Source: Zeimonas sp937903095
GTDB taxonomy: Bacteria; Pseudomonadota; Gammaproteobacteria; Burkholderiales; Burkholderiaceae_E
Direction: 5' to 3'
DNA: 24,482 nt
NCBI GenBank assembly: GCA_937903095.1
Contig: CALCZN010000361.1
Coordinates: 1-24,482 of the forward strand
Below the pieces are notes generated by a model. The model searched no databases. It was not told where the DNA came from and worked only from the letters and a program-made list of their open reading frames with translations. The translations under genes and the position numbers were made by a program. Shown in pieces: positions 1 to 8,355 of this stretch (position 1 is the first letter of the stretch; each line of letters starts with the position of its first letter).

Positions 1-191
1 CGTCGGTGAAATGCGTTGGCGGCTTCGATCAGCGCCTTGGACGGCATGCAGCCGACGCGCGCGCAGGTCGTCCCCCATTTACCGTCGTCGATCAGTGCGA
101 AGCGCTCGCTGCGCTTGCGGATCTCGCGTAGTGCGGCCAATCCGGCGGTGCCGGCCCCGATGACGACGATGTCCAGGATTGCCTCGTCCAT
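1..191 (-). CDS. Dihydrolipoamide dehydrogenase-like FAD/NAD(P) disulfide oxidoreductase (N-terminal part)
   Basis: Only the first 63 or so codons are inside the window; the gene continues past the left edge. The protein starts MDEAILDIVVIGAGTAGLAAL, a Rossmann FAD-binding strand with the glycine motif GAGTAG at about residues 12-17. It continues with GTTCARVGCMPSKALI at about residues 41-56, which carries the two redox-active cysteines of the class I pyridine nucleotide-disulfide oxidoreductases. The CARVGCMPSK form differs from the CLNVGCIPSK of the main Lpd subunits of pyruvate and oxoglutarate dehydrogenases. It fits the separate dihydrolipoamide dehydrogenase-like branch that is not part of those complexes, so the physiological substrate is uncertain. 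The ATG at 189-191 is the only sensible start, since the FAD motif begins nine residues later. It is divergent from the acyl-CoA synthetase gene, with 66 bp between the starts. Confidence 0.88.
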   Translation of the reverse strand, partial: MDEAILDIVVIGAGTAGLAALREIRKRSERFALIDDGKWGTTCARVGCMPSKALIEAANAFHR

Positions 192-257
192 CGAACGATC
201 TTAACCCGCGCAGCCGCCGTTTTTTCGGTATGGTTGTCCGACCCGCCGGAGACCCGA

Positions 258-1940
258 ATGAACGAGAACCTCGCCCGCTTTCGCGCTGCACGCGACCTTC
301 TGTTCGCGCATCGCGCCGACTACGACGCCGCGGTCGCGTCGTTCCGCTGGCCGCAGCTCGAGCACTTCAACTGGGCGCTCGACCACTTCGACGACATGGC
401 GCGCGGCAACGACGGCACCGCATTGTGGATCGTCGAAGACGACGGTTCCGAAAAGCGGCGCAGCTTCGCCGAGCTGCGCGAGCGCTCGAACCGCGTCGCC
501 AACTGGCTCGAATCGCTCGGCGTGCGCCGCGGCGACCGCGTGCTGCTGATGCTCGGCAACGAGGTCGCGCTGTGGGAGACGATGCTCGCCTGCATCAAGA
601 TCGGCGCCGTGATGATTCCGGCCACCAACCTGCTCACGCGCGACGACCTCGCCGACCGCATCGAGCGAGGCCATGTGGCGCACATCGTCACGCGCTCGGC
701 CAACGCCGATCGCTTCGACGGCATCGCCGGAAATCGCACGCGCATCTGCGTCGATGCGCCGCCCGCCGGCTGGATCTCCTACGCCGGCGCCGACGACGCG
801 TCGCCCGAGTACGCGCCGAAAGCCGAAACCCGTCCCGACGAGACGCTGCTGCTCTATTTCACCTCGGGCACGACCAGCAAGCCCAAGCTCGTGCGCCACA
901 CGCACCAGAGCTATCCGGTGGGACACCTGTCCACGATGTACTGGATCGGTCTGCAGCCGGGCGACGTGCACTGGAACATTTCGTCGCCGGGCTGGGCCAA
1001 GCACGCGTGGAGCTGCTTCTTCGCGCCGTGGAACGCCGGCGCCTGCGTATACGCCTTCAACATGGCGCGCTTCGACGCGAAGCGCGCGCTCGACCAGCTC
1101 GTTCGCGCCGAGGTCCGCACGCTGTGCGCGCCGCCCACCGTCTGGCGAATGCTGATCCAGGAAAACCTGCGCGCCTGGCCGGTGAAGCTGCGCGAGCTGG
1201 TCTCCGCCGGCGAGCCGCTGAATCCCGAAGTGATCCAGCAGGTGCGCGATGCGTGGGGCCTGACGATCCGCGACGGCTACGGCCAGACCGAGACCAGTTG
1301 CATCGTCGGCAATCCGCCGGGACAGCCGCTGAAGCCCGGCTCGATGGGCCGACCGCTGCCGGGCTTTCGCATCGCGCTGCTCGATGCGAACGACGAACCG
1401 GCCGACGAGGGAGAAGTGGCGCTCGATCTCTCGGTGCAGCCGGTGGGCCTGATGCCCGGCTATGCCGACGACGACGAACGCACCGCGCAGGTGATGCGCA
1501 ACGGCCACTACCATACCGGCGACGTCGCGCAGCGCGACGCAGACGGCTACATCACCTACGTCGGTCGCGCCGACGACGTGTTCAAGGCGAGCGACTACCG
1601 GATCAGCCCCTTCGAGCTGGAGAGCGTGCTGATCGAGCACGAGGCGGTGGCCGAGGCCGCGGTCGTGCCCTCGCCCGATCCGCTGCGCCTGGCGGTACCC
1701 AAGGCCTTCGTCGTGCTCGTCGCCGGCCATTCCGCCGACGAGAACACGGCCGCCGACATCCTGCGCTTCTGCCGGCAGCGCCTCGCGCCGTACAAGCGCA
1801 TCCGCCGGCTCGAATTCGCCGATCTTCCGAAGACGATCTCGGGCAAGATCCGCCGCGTCGAGATGCGACAGCGCGAGGAGCAGCGCGCGATGCCGATCGT
1901 GCGCGCGCCGGGCGAGTACTTCGACGAGGACCTGCGCTGA
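258..1940 (+). CDS. Acyl-CoA synthetase (AMP-forming), medium-chain/benzoate-CoA ligase-like
   Basis: This is a 560-residue member of the ANL adenylating superfamily, which activates a carboxylic acid with ATP to an acyl-AMP and transfers it to coenzyme A. The phosphate-binding loop YFTSGTTSKPK is at about residues 198-208, the A5 motif GYGQTE at about 339, YHTGD at about 417 and the hinge region GRADDVFKASDYRI from about 435. The catalytic A10 lysine lies in KTISGKIRR, at about 529. Length and motifs resemble the medium-chain acyl-CoA synthetase and benzoate/2-aminobenzoate-CoA ligase group; the acid used cannot be told from sequence. I chose ATG 258 over an in-frame TTG at 234 because GGAG sits six bases before it and the first eight codons after the TTG look non-coding. 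It stands alone and converges with the antiporter gene. Confidence 0.9.
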   Translation: MNENLARFRAARDLLFAHRADYDAAVASFRWPQLEHFNWALDHFDDMARGNDGTALWIVEDDGSEKRRSFAELRERSNRVANWLESLGVRRGDRVLLMLGNEVALWETMLACIKIGAVMIPATNLLTRDDLADRIERGHVAHIVTRSANADRFDGIAGNRTRICVDAPPAGWISYAGADDASPEYAPKAETRPDETLLLYFTSGTTSKPKLVRHTHQSYPVGHLSTMYWIGLQPGDVHWNISSPGWAKHAWSCFFAPWNAGACVYAFNMARFDAKRALDQLVRAEVRTLCAPPTVWRMLIQENLRAWPVKLRELVSAGEPLNPEVIQQVRDAWGLTIRDGYGQTETSCIVGNPPGQPLKPGSMGRPLPGFRIALLDANDEPADEGEVALDLSVQPVGLMPGYADDDERTAQVMRNGHYHTGDVAQRDADGYITYVGRADDVFKASDYRISPFELESVLIEHEAVAEAAVVPSPDPLRLAVPKAFVVLVAGHSADENTAADILRFCRQRLAPYKRIRRLEFADLPKTISGKIRRVEMRQREEQRAMPIVRAPGEYFDEDLR

Positions 1941-1955
1941 GCGCTGGGCGCTGAG

Positions 1956-1993
1956 GAGACGAGCGCGGATGCGTCGCTCGGCACGGGCGTCTC
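1956..1993. terminator. Nested hairpin between convergent genes, possible bidirectional terminator
   Basis: Between the stop of the acyl-CoA synthetase (1940) and the stop of the antiporter gene (1994) the arms GAGACG (1956-1961) and CGTCTC (1988-1993) can pair. An inner GAGCG/CGCTC stem is nested inside them. There is no T-run on either side, so termination would be weak or Rho-assisted. The call rests on the inverted repeats and the convergent layout only. Confidence 0.3.
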
Positions 1994-3721
1994 TCACGCC
2001 GCCCGCGATCCTCCGCGCCCCCCCGCGCGCTCGAGCTTGAGCCCCACCTTCGCCACGCGTCCGCCGACGACCTCGCGGGCGATCAGCAGCAGCCCCGCGA
2101 TCTGCACCGCGTCGCCTTCGACGAGATTGCGCGCGTGGCGGCGCATCGCCTCGTCCAGCGACAGGCCGTCGAACTCGGCGCGCATCTCGCAGCCGTAGGC
2201 CGCGCAGACCTCGGCGAACGAGGCGGCGCCCTCGAGCACGAAGTCGCCGTAGAAGCGACGCCGCGCAGCAGCATCCACGCTGGTGAACATGTCGGACAGG
2301 TGATCGACCTCGACGTCGGGCGCCACGAGCATCACGACGTCGTCGCGCCGCAGCGCGCCGGCATCGTCGTCGTGCGCGACGGCGCCCGCGCGCAGCACGC
2401 CGACCACGCGCGCGCCGTCGGGCAGCATCAGCGTGCGCAGGTCCATGCCGAGCACCGGCGAGCGCTCGCCGATGCGGAACTCGAGCACCGCGAGGCTGTC
2501 GTCGGACAGCGTGGGACGCACGCGCGGCTCGTCGCGCGGCGGCAGTCCCACGCCGAAGCGGCGCGCGGCGAAGGGCACCGACGACCCCTGCAGCAGCAGC
2601 GAGGTCACGACGACGACGAAGGCGACGTTGAACAGCAGCTCCGCGTCGGGCACGCCGGCGAGCAGCGGAAAGACGGCCAGAACGATCGGCACCGCGCCGC
2701 GCAGGCCGATCCAGCCCATGAACGCCACCTCGCGCGGCACGAAGTTGAACGGCAGCAGGCACAGCCACGCCGCCAGCGGCCGCGCGACGAGCATCAGGAA
2801 CGCCGATACCGCCAGCGCCTGCCAGGCGATCGCCGGCAGCTCGGCCGGCGTCACCAGCAGGCCGAGCAGCAGGAACATGCTCGATTGCGCGAGCCACGCC
2901 ATGCCGTCCATCGCGCGCAGCAGGTTCTCCGCGGTGCGCCGAAGACGGTTGCCGACCGTGAGTCCGACCAGGTAGACGGCGACGAAGCCGCTGCCGCCCA
3001 GCACGCCGGTGAGCGCGAAGGCGGTCACGCCGCCCGAGCACAGCAGCAGCGCGCTCAGGCCCTCTCCGACCTGCGCGCGCCGCATCGTCCACGCCATCGC
3101 CTGGCCGAGCGCGAGCCCGAGGATGCCGCCCAGGCCGAACTGCACGACGAGCTGGCGCACCAGCCCGAAGCCCGCCAGCTCCTCGGGTGCCATCAGCACC
3201 TCGATCATCAGCGTCGTGAGGAAGATCGCCGTGGGGTCGTTGATTCCCGACTCGATCTCGAGCGTGTTGGCGACGCGTTCGTTCAGTCGCGTTCCGCTCG
3301 CGCGCAGCAGCGCGAACACCGCCGCGGCATCGGTCGATCCGACGATCGAGCCGAGCAGCAGGCCGAGCCGCCAGTCGATGTCGAAGATCCACGCCATGAA
3401 TAGACCCGTGGGCAGCGCCGTGAGCACGACGCCGAGCGAAGCGAGGACGAGCGAGGGCCGCAGCACGACGCGGAAGGTGGCGAGCTTGGTGCGCAGCCCG
3501 CCGTCGAGCAGGATGATCGCCAGCGCGAGGTTGCCGACCACGAAGGCGAGCCGGTGGTCGTCGAAATCGATGCCGCCGATGCCGTTCTCGCCGGCGAGCA
3601 TTCCCACCAGCAGGAACACCAACAGGAACGGGATGCCGAAGCGCGAAGAAAATGCTCCGAGCAGGATGCCGGCGAACATCACCAGCGCTCCCACCAGCAG
3701 CAGTTGATCGATGGCTTCCAT
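1994..3721 (-). CDS. cvrA: Potassium/proton antiporter, NhaP2/CvrA family
   Basis: This is a 575-residue inner-membrane protein of the CPA1 monovalent cation:proton antiporter family, close in length to E. coli CvrA/NhaP2. About twelve hydrophobic segments fill the first 385 or so residues. They include the conserved stretches FLLVGMLAGENGIGGI, GSIVGSTDAAAVFALL and LEIESGINDPTAIF, with the acidic residues expected in the ion path. The soluble tail has a TrkA-C/RCK-C type regulatory domain (about 405-485) and then a CorC/HlyC-like domain, the arrangement of NhaP2 proteins that export K+ in exchange for protons. It lies 51 bp downstream of the copper-protein gene on the same strand. A -10-like hexamer 9 bases before the ATG suggests its own promoter, and no Shine-Dalgarno sequence is visible. 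The gene name is assigned by family resemblance. Confidence 0.9.
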   Translation of the reverse strand: MEAIDQLLLVGALVMFAGILLGAFSSRFGIPFLLVFLLVGMLAGENGIGGIDFDDHRLAFVVGNLALAIILLDGGLRTKLATFRVVLRPSLVLASLGVVLTALPTGLFMAWIFDIDWRLGLLLGSIVGSTDAAAVFALLRASGTRLNERVANTLEIESGINDPTAIFLTTLMIEVLMAPEELAGFGLVRQLVVQFGLGGILGLALGQAMAWTMRRAQVGEGLSALLLCSGGVTAFALTGVLGGSGFVAVYLVGLTVGNRLRRTAENLLRAMDGMAWLAQSSMFLLLGLLVTPAELPAIAWQALAVSAFLMLVARPLAAWLCLLPFNFVPREVAFMGWIGLRGAVPIVLAVFPLLAGVPDAELLFNVAFVVVVTSLLLQGSSVPFAARRFGVGLPPRDEPRVRPTLSDDSLAVLEFRIGERSPVLGMDLRTLMLPDGARVVGVLRAGAVAHDDDAGALRRDDVVMLVAPDVEVDHLSDMFTSVDAAARRRFYGDFVLEGAASFAEVCAAYGCEMRAEFDGLSLDEAMRRHARNLVEGDAVQIAGLLLIAREVVGGRVAKVGLKLERAGGRGGSRAA

Positions 3722-3730
3722 CGGACTGCG

Positions 3731-3736
3731 AATGTA
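3731..3736 (-). promoter_or_regulatory. -10-like hexamer for the antiporter gene
   Basis: Read on the minus strand this is TACATT, ending 9 bases before the antiporter ATG. No clear -35 element is seen. If used, transcription would begin within a few bases of the start codon. Confidence 0.35.
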
Positions 3737-3772
3737 GCAGCCCGGATGTCGGCCTGGTGAAAGCCTTCGGCG

Positions 3773-5782
3773 CTACCTGGCCGGGCGCTTCGCCCGCGCT
3801 TCCTTCACCTGGTCCGCGGTGACGAGCTTGCCCTGGTTGCCCCACGCGGTTCGCTCGTGGTTGGCGATGTCGGCGACGTCGGCATCGTTCAACATGGCGG
3901 CGAACGGCGGCATCGCGCTGGGGTAGGTGACCCCGTCGATCGGCACGCCCTGCGCACCGTGCAGGATCGTGTCGATCTGCGTGGCCGGGTTGGCGTCGAG
4001 CACGGTCGCGTTTCCCTTCAGCGGCGGGAAGGCGCCGGTCAATCCCGTTCCGGCGGGCTGGTGGCAGGCGGCGCAATGGGTGCCGTAGAGAGACGCGCCG
4101 CGCGCCGCATCGAACTTGTAGGGGCCAGCGGCCGCGGGCGGGGTGCCCGCGGAAGCCGCCGCGGCCGGCGCCGCCGGCGCCGGTTCGGCCCGTTCGATCG
4201 GCGGCGCGCCCCGTGCGCCGCCCGGCGATTGCACCTCGAGGACGCCCTGCGCACCGATCATCAGGTGCGCGAAGCTGTGATCGACGAACGGGTAGTGGCC
4301 CGCCTCGGGAATCACGAGGTCGAAGATCGCACCCGCGCCGGGCCCGACGGTGTGGGTGGAGACGCCGGTCAACGCGTGCGCGGGATCGCCGTCGGGATAG
4401 ACGCGGTCGAAGATCGCACCGATCACGTGGAACGACGACCACAGGCTCGGACCGGCATTGACGAAGTAGATGCGCACCCGCTTGCCGGCCTGCGCCGTCA
4501 GCGGCCGGTCGCGGTACTGGAACGCCACGCCGTTGAACACGACTTCGTCGGGACGCTCGGCCAGCATCTTCTCGTAGTTCGGCCCCATCAGCTGCCCCTC
4601 GATCTGCTGCGTATACCACTCGCTCTGCACGATCACGTAGCTCTCGACCGCCGGCGGCAGCGGCGTCTCGGGATCGACGACGATCGCTCCGTACATGCCG
4701 CTGGCCATGTGCAGCAGCACCGGCGGCGTGCCGCAGTGATAGACGAATGCGCCCGGCACCTCGGCGACGAACGAATAGGTGAGCTTCTCGCCGGGCTTCA
4801 GGTCGACGTAGTGCAGGTCGGGCGGCGTGATCGCGGAATGGAAATCGAGCGAGTGCTCCATCGTGCCGCGGTTGATGTAGGTCACGTTCACCGTCTGGCC
4901 CTGGCGCACGTGGATCACCGGTCCGGGAACCTCGTCGCCGAAGGTCCACGCCTGGTACTCGACCCCGTTGGCGATCGCCACGGTCTTGTCGGTCGACTCG
5001 ATCGTCACGTTCACGCTCGGTCCGTCCGTGAGCGGGGGCAGGCGCGCATCGCGGGCCTTGCCGATCGGCTCCTTCGACGCGAGCGACAGCGGCGATACCG
5101 CGGAAGCCGCTGCGGTGGGCGTGGGCGCCGCCACGTGCATCGTGCTCTGCAGGCCGCCGATCAGGAAGAACACCAGCAGCGCGATCCCGACGATCGCCGT
5201 GACCTGTGCCGCGGCCGACGACGGGGGCGGCGCATGCAGCGGCACGCCGCGGCTCCATTCGGCAATGCGTCTCCAGGCCGGCCAGCGCCGCTCGATCAGG
5301 TAATCGACGCTGTACGGACTGGTACCGCCGCGATAGTTGATCCCGATCAGCAACAGGAAGATCAGGACGTAGGTGAGCGCGGCCCCCATGTTCGTCGCAC
5401 CCACCGTGTACGGCCCGCCGAAGCCTTCGGCGGTCGACCAGATCAGCAGGCTGAACAGCGCGCCGAGCACGTAGGTGGTCTTGCGCGCGAACCCGACCAG
5501 CAATGCGATGGCGAGCAGCGTTTCGGCGATGCGGGTGAGCCACACGAACAGCATCGCGTGAGGCGTGACCAGCGCGATCCACATGTCGAACCACCATGCC
5601 GACCAGGACGGTTGCCCCTGCGCGGCGTTGTGCAGGTAGCCGACGTAGTTCGCGGCGAAGCGATCGGTCCAGGTGAAAGCGGCTCCGATCGCCCAGATGA
5701 TGCCGAAGGCGATCCGGAGCGCCGCGCTGGCTACGTCCGGCCAGGCGTCCGAAGTCCGCTCGCTGTCGCCCGGTTCCGACAT
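3773..5782 (-). CDS. DoxD-like membrane domain fused to NirK-type copper nitrite reductase and cytochrome c
   Basis: This 669-residue protein has three parts. Residues about 15-150 form a four-helix DoxX/DoxD-like membrane domain, with a further membrane segment at about 193-212 leading to the periplasm. Residues about 255-518 form two cupredoxin domains. The type 1 copper ligands would be H310, C350, H358 and M363, and the type 2 ligands H315, H349 and H502. The catalytic pair would be D313 and H452, in HSLDFH and SSFHVIGAIFD. The C350-to-H358 spacing and the SSFHVIGAIFD string match the Ralstonia pickettii-type NirK as I recall it. After an Ala/Pro linker, residues about 555-669 form a class I cytochrome c with CAACH at 570-574 and a likely Met ligand at 624. 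Known family role: reduction of nitrite to NO with electrons from the attached heme. The purpose of the membrane domain is inferred at best. ATG 5782 is preferred to 5842 because GGAGGGG lies seven bases upstream. It could instead be a NirK-like multicopper oxidase of other function. Confidence 0.88.
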   Translation of the reverse strand: MSEPGDSERTSDAWPDVASAALRIAFGIIWAIGAAFTWTDRFAANYVGYLHNAAQGQPSWSAWWFDMWIALVTPHAMLFVWLTRIAETLLAIALLVGFARKTTYVLGALFSLLIWSTAEGFGGPYTVGATNMGAALTYVLIFLLLIGINYRGGTSPYSVDYLIERRWPAWRRIAEWSRGVPLHAPPPSSAAAQVTAIVGIALLVFFLIGGLQSTMHVAAPTPTAAASAVSPLSLASKEPIGKARDARLPPLTDGPSVNVTIESTDKTVAIANGVEYQAWTFGDEVPGPVIHVRQGQTVNVTYINRGTMEHSLDFHSAITPPDLHYVDLKPGEKLTYSFVAEVPGAFVYHCGTPPVLLHMASGMYGAIVVDPETPLPPAVESYVIVQSEWYTQQIEGQLMGPNYEKMLAERPDEVVFNGVAFQYRDRPLTAQAGKRVRIYFVNAGPSLWSSFHVIGAIFDRVYPDGDPAHALTGVSTHTVGPGAGAIFDLVIPEAGHYPFVDHSFAHLMIGAQGVLEVQSPGGARGAPPIERAEPAPAAPAAAASAGTPPAAAGPYKFDAARGASLYGTHCAACHQPAGTGLTGAFPPLKGNATVLDANPATQIDTILHGAQGVPIDGVTYPSAMPPFAAMLNDADVADIANHERTAWGNQGKLVTADQVKEARAKRPAR

Positions 5783-5860
5783 GGCGCTGCCCCTCCGATG
5801 TGTCGCAGATCCGCATGCAGTTGCAATCGGGAGGCCCTGCAAGTTCCGTCAGCCGATTTG

Positions 5861-5896
5861 CGGGCCGCTGGCCGGCCGTGGCAGCGCAGCGGCCCG
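5861..5896 (-). terminator. Strong hairpin downstream of the siderophore receptor gene
   Basis: CGGGCCGCTG (5861-5870) pairs perfectly with CAGCGGCCCG (5887-5896) over a 16-base loop. The stem begins 10 bases past the receptor stop codon at 5907. No T-run follows on the minus strand. It probably ends or slows transcription of the iron-uptake unit before the copper-protein gene. Confidence 0.5.
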
Positions 5897-5906
5897 GATG
5901 CGATCT

Positions 5907-8279
5907 TCAGAACGTGTAGGTGACCGTCGCCTGCAGCGTGCGCGGACGGCCCGGGATGTAGTGGCCGCGATAGAGGAAGTCCGCGTAGTGCTTGTCGGTG
6001 ACGTTGAACAGGTTGAACCGGAAGACGATGTCGTTCATCGTGTATTCGGCCATCAGGTCGGCGGTGACGAAGCTCGGCGCCTCGATCCGGCTGCCTGCCG
6101 CCAGGCCCACCGGCTTGTCCTTGCTGCGCGCCGTGAGCCCGCCGCCCAGCCGCCACTGCGGCGCCAGCCGATACGTGGTCCACAGCGAGGCCGTATGTCG
6201 CGGCGTCAGTCCGGGGCGCGAGCCCTCGGGTTCGGCGCCGCCGACGCCGGTCGATTCGTCCACCCTGGCGACCGGAATCCAGGAATAGGAAACGAAGACT
6301 TCCCACAGCGGCGTGATGCGCCCGGCGACGTCGAACTCGAGGCCCGCCGCGTGCCGCTTGCCCGACAGCACGTAATTGCACGCGTTGGCGGTGTCGGCAT
6401 CCCGGTTGCGCTCGTTGTACTTCGTCGAGTGGAACAGCGCGAAGCGCGTGGTGACGCGTCCGCTTTCGCTGTCGAGCTTCGCGCCGAGTTCGATGTTGCG
6501 GCTCTTCTCCGGATCCACCTTCGCGTTGCCGGCGTCGTACTGGTAGGTGTCGCCCGAGGTGTTGAACGAGGTGCCGTACGACAGGTGGTACGACTGGTGC
6601 TCGGTCGGCTGGTACAGCACGCCGAAGCGGTTGCTGAGCAGCGAATCGGTGCGGCTGATGCGCTTCGCGGGCGTCACCGAGCAGGGGTTGTTCGCCTGGG
6701 CGGCCACCGAGATGTTGCGGTATTCGCCCTCGAAGCGGTCCCAGCGAAGCCCGCCGAGCAGCTTCCATGCCGGAGCGACCTGCACCAGGTCCTGCACGTA
6801 CGCGCCGAAAGCCTGCGCATCGAAGGTGCGGTTGCGCGAGAGGCTGCGCAGCGACTCGGCGATCCTCGCGCCGTCGTCCGGGGTGCCCACCCTCGTCGTC
6901 GGCTTGGCCAGCGAGACTCCCGCAGGCACCGTGGCGGCGAAGTTCTCGAAGTCCTCGTCGGCGAAATCGACGCCGCTCTGCACCGAGTGCTTCAGGCCCC
7001 ACCACTGGTGCTTGCCGCTGTAGTCGCTCTGCAGATAGCGGGTGTCCATGTTCATGATCTTGTTGTTCGTGCCGCGCGTGAGCACGGTGGCATCGCTGAA
7101 CGTGTCGGAGGTGACGGCGAGCCTGCCCGGCTGCAGCGCGGCATTGGCGAAGCGGATCGCGCTGGCGCGCTGGTCGCGCTCGTAGCGCGCCACGCGCACG
7201 GCGGTGCGCAGCTCGGCGTCGGTGTCGATGCGCCATAGATGGGTGAAGTTGCCCTGCGTCGTGCCGGTCTTCGCGTAGTCGCTCGCCATCCCGTAGTAGT
7301 TCTCCGGGTCGGTCGGCCAAAGATAGTCGCCGCCGCGGTTCGGCCCGGGCGTGAGCCAGGGCAGGCCGTAATGGATGCCGTTGTCGTTCTTCAGGTGATA
7401 CAGGCCCACCTCGAACTCGTTGCGCGTGCCGATGCCCCAGCGAAACTTCGGCGCGATGCCGTACTTGTCGATGTCCACGCCGTACAGGTCGGCGCGGTTG
7501 ACCATCGCGTTCAGCCGCAGCGCCGCGTTCTCTCCGGTCTTCAGGTTGAAATCGCCCACCGTGCGCACGAAGTGTCCGCTGCCCAGCGTGACGGCCACCT
7601 CGTTCTGGTCGACCAGCACCGGATGCTTGGTCACCTGGTTCACCGCGCCGCCCGTCGAGCCGCGCCCGAACAGCATCGACGCCGACCCGCGCAGCACCTC
7701 GAGCCGGTCCCAGTCGAAGCTGTCGCGCTCGTAGAAGGCCGGATCGCGCATGCCGTCGATGAAGATGTCGCCGGTCGATTGCAGCGAGAAGCCGCGCAGC
7801 CGGATGTCTTCCTCGGCGCCTTCGGCCGCCTGGAAGCTGATGCCGGCGGTGTTCTTCAGCGCCTCCTTCAGCGTGTCGAGGTTGCGGTCGTCGATCAGCC
7901 GCTCGGTGACGACGGTGATCGACTGCGGGATGTCGCGCAGTTCCTGCTGCCCCTTGCCGATCGTCGTCGTGGTGGCGCGCAGCGACTCCTTGCCCGCAGC
8001 GGGTTCGGCCGTGCCCTGCGCACGCACCGCCGGCAGCACGGTCTCGGCGCCGGAAGCCGGCCGGATGCCGGTCGCCTCGCGCTGCCGCTGTTCGTCGGCC
8101 GCCTGCACGGTCTCGGCAGCCGGCGGCTGCGTGCGTTCCGCGCCCACCGGCTGAGCGACGGCGAAGCCGGCGGCCCCCAGGCCGGCGATCAGCGTGGTCA
8201 GCGACGACAGCGGCGCAATCGACGACCGCGACGCGCGCGCATCACGGCGAAAGCGGGCCATACGACGGGGTCGTTTCAT
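5907..8279 (-). CDS. TonB-dependent siderophore receptor
   Basis: This is a 790-residue outer-membrane receptor. An Arg-rich signal peptide leads to a hydrophobic stretch and an AVAQ-like cleavage region near residue 42. The plug domain (about 105-220) carries the hallmarks RDIPQSITVV, DIRLRGFS, DIFIDGMRD, RLEVLRGSASMLFGRG and GGAVNQVTK. The rest is a 22-strand type barrel ending in the usual aromatic residue (VTYTF). The plug sequence resembles ferric-siderophore receptors of the Fiu/FhuE/FcuA group; the siderophore cannot be named. ATG 8279 has an AAGGAAGG ribosome site just upstream, whereas the extra 56 codons of the longer frame run through the exbD-receptor spacer. It is the last gene of the tonB-exbB-exbD unit, so the receptor and its energy supply are probably made together under iron limitation. 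Confidence 0.92.
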   Translation of the reverse strand: MKRPRRMARFRRDARASRSSIAPLSSLTTLIAGLGAAGFAVAQPVGAERTQPPAAETVQAADEQRQREATGIRPASGAETVLPAVRAQGTAEPAAGKESLRATTTTIGKGQQELRDIPQSITVVTERLIDDRNLDTLKEALKNTAGISFQAAEGAEEDIRLRGFSLQSTGDIFIDGMRDPAFYERDSFDWDRLEVLRGSASMLFGRGSTGGAVNQVTKHPVLVDQNEVAVTLGSGHFVRTVGDFNLKTGENAALRLNAMVNRADLYGVDIDKYGIAPKFRWGIGTRNEFEVGLYHLKNDNGIHYGLPWLTPGPNRGGDYLWPTDPENYYGMASDYAKTGTTQGNFTHLWRIDTDAELRTAVRVARYERDQRASAIRFANAALQPGRLAVTSDTFSDATVLTRGTNNKIMNMDTRYLQSDYSGKHQWWGLKHSVQSGVDFADEDFENFAATVPAGVSLAKPTTRVGTPDDGARIAESLRSLSRNRTFDAQAFGAYVQDLVQVAPAWKLLGGLRWDRFEGEYRNISVAAQANNPCSVTPAKRISRTDSLLSNRFGVLYQPTEHQSYHLSYGTSFNTSGDTYQYDAGNAKVDPEKSRNIELGAKLDSESGRVTTRFALFHSTKYNERNRDADTANACNYVLSGKRHAAGLEFDVAGRITPLWEVFVSYSWIPVARVDESTGVGGAEPEGSRPGLTPRHTASLWTTYRLAPQWRLGGGLTARSKDKPVGLAAGSRIEAPSFVTADLMAEYTMNDIVFRFNLFNVTDKHYADFLYRGHYIPGRPRTLQATVTYTF

Positions 8280-8321
8280 TCTTTTTCCTTCCTTTGAGAA
8301 AACCGGCAACGAAGAAACCGT

Positions 8322-8344
8322 GCCGGGATGCCCTGGCTCCCGGC
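8322..8344 (-). terminator. Hairpin in the exbD-receptor spacer
   Basis: GCCGGGA (8322-8328) and TCCCGGC (8338-8344) form a 7-bp stem over a 9-base loop. It sits in the 76-bp gap between the exbD stop and the receptor start. On the minus strand it is followed by a short pyrimidine-rich stretch. It may lower read-through into the receptor gene, protect mRNA ends, or mean nothing. Confidence 0.3.
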
Positions 8345-8355
8345 GCGCTCGCGCG

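Noticed and set aside
234..257. Earlier TTG start for the acyl-CoA synthetase
   Set aside because: ATG 258 has a well-spaced GGAG, and the eight extra residues do not resemble the family.
201..5816. 1871-codon open frame on the minus strand
   Set aside because: It is a GC-rich shadow: it runs antisense through the acyl-CoA synthetase gene and out of frame through the antiporter and NirK-like genes, and its protein is an Arg/Ala/Gly-rich string with no domain.
5821..5842. Inverted repeat TTGCA-N12-TGCAA upstream of the NirK-like gene
   Set aside because: Arms are only 5 bp and do not match an FNR/Dnr (TTGAT-N4-ATCAA) or NsrR site; too weak to call an operator. No nitrogen-oxide regulator site was found in this region.
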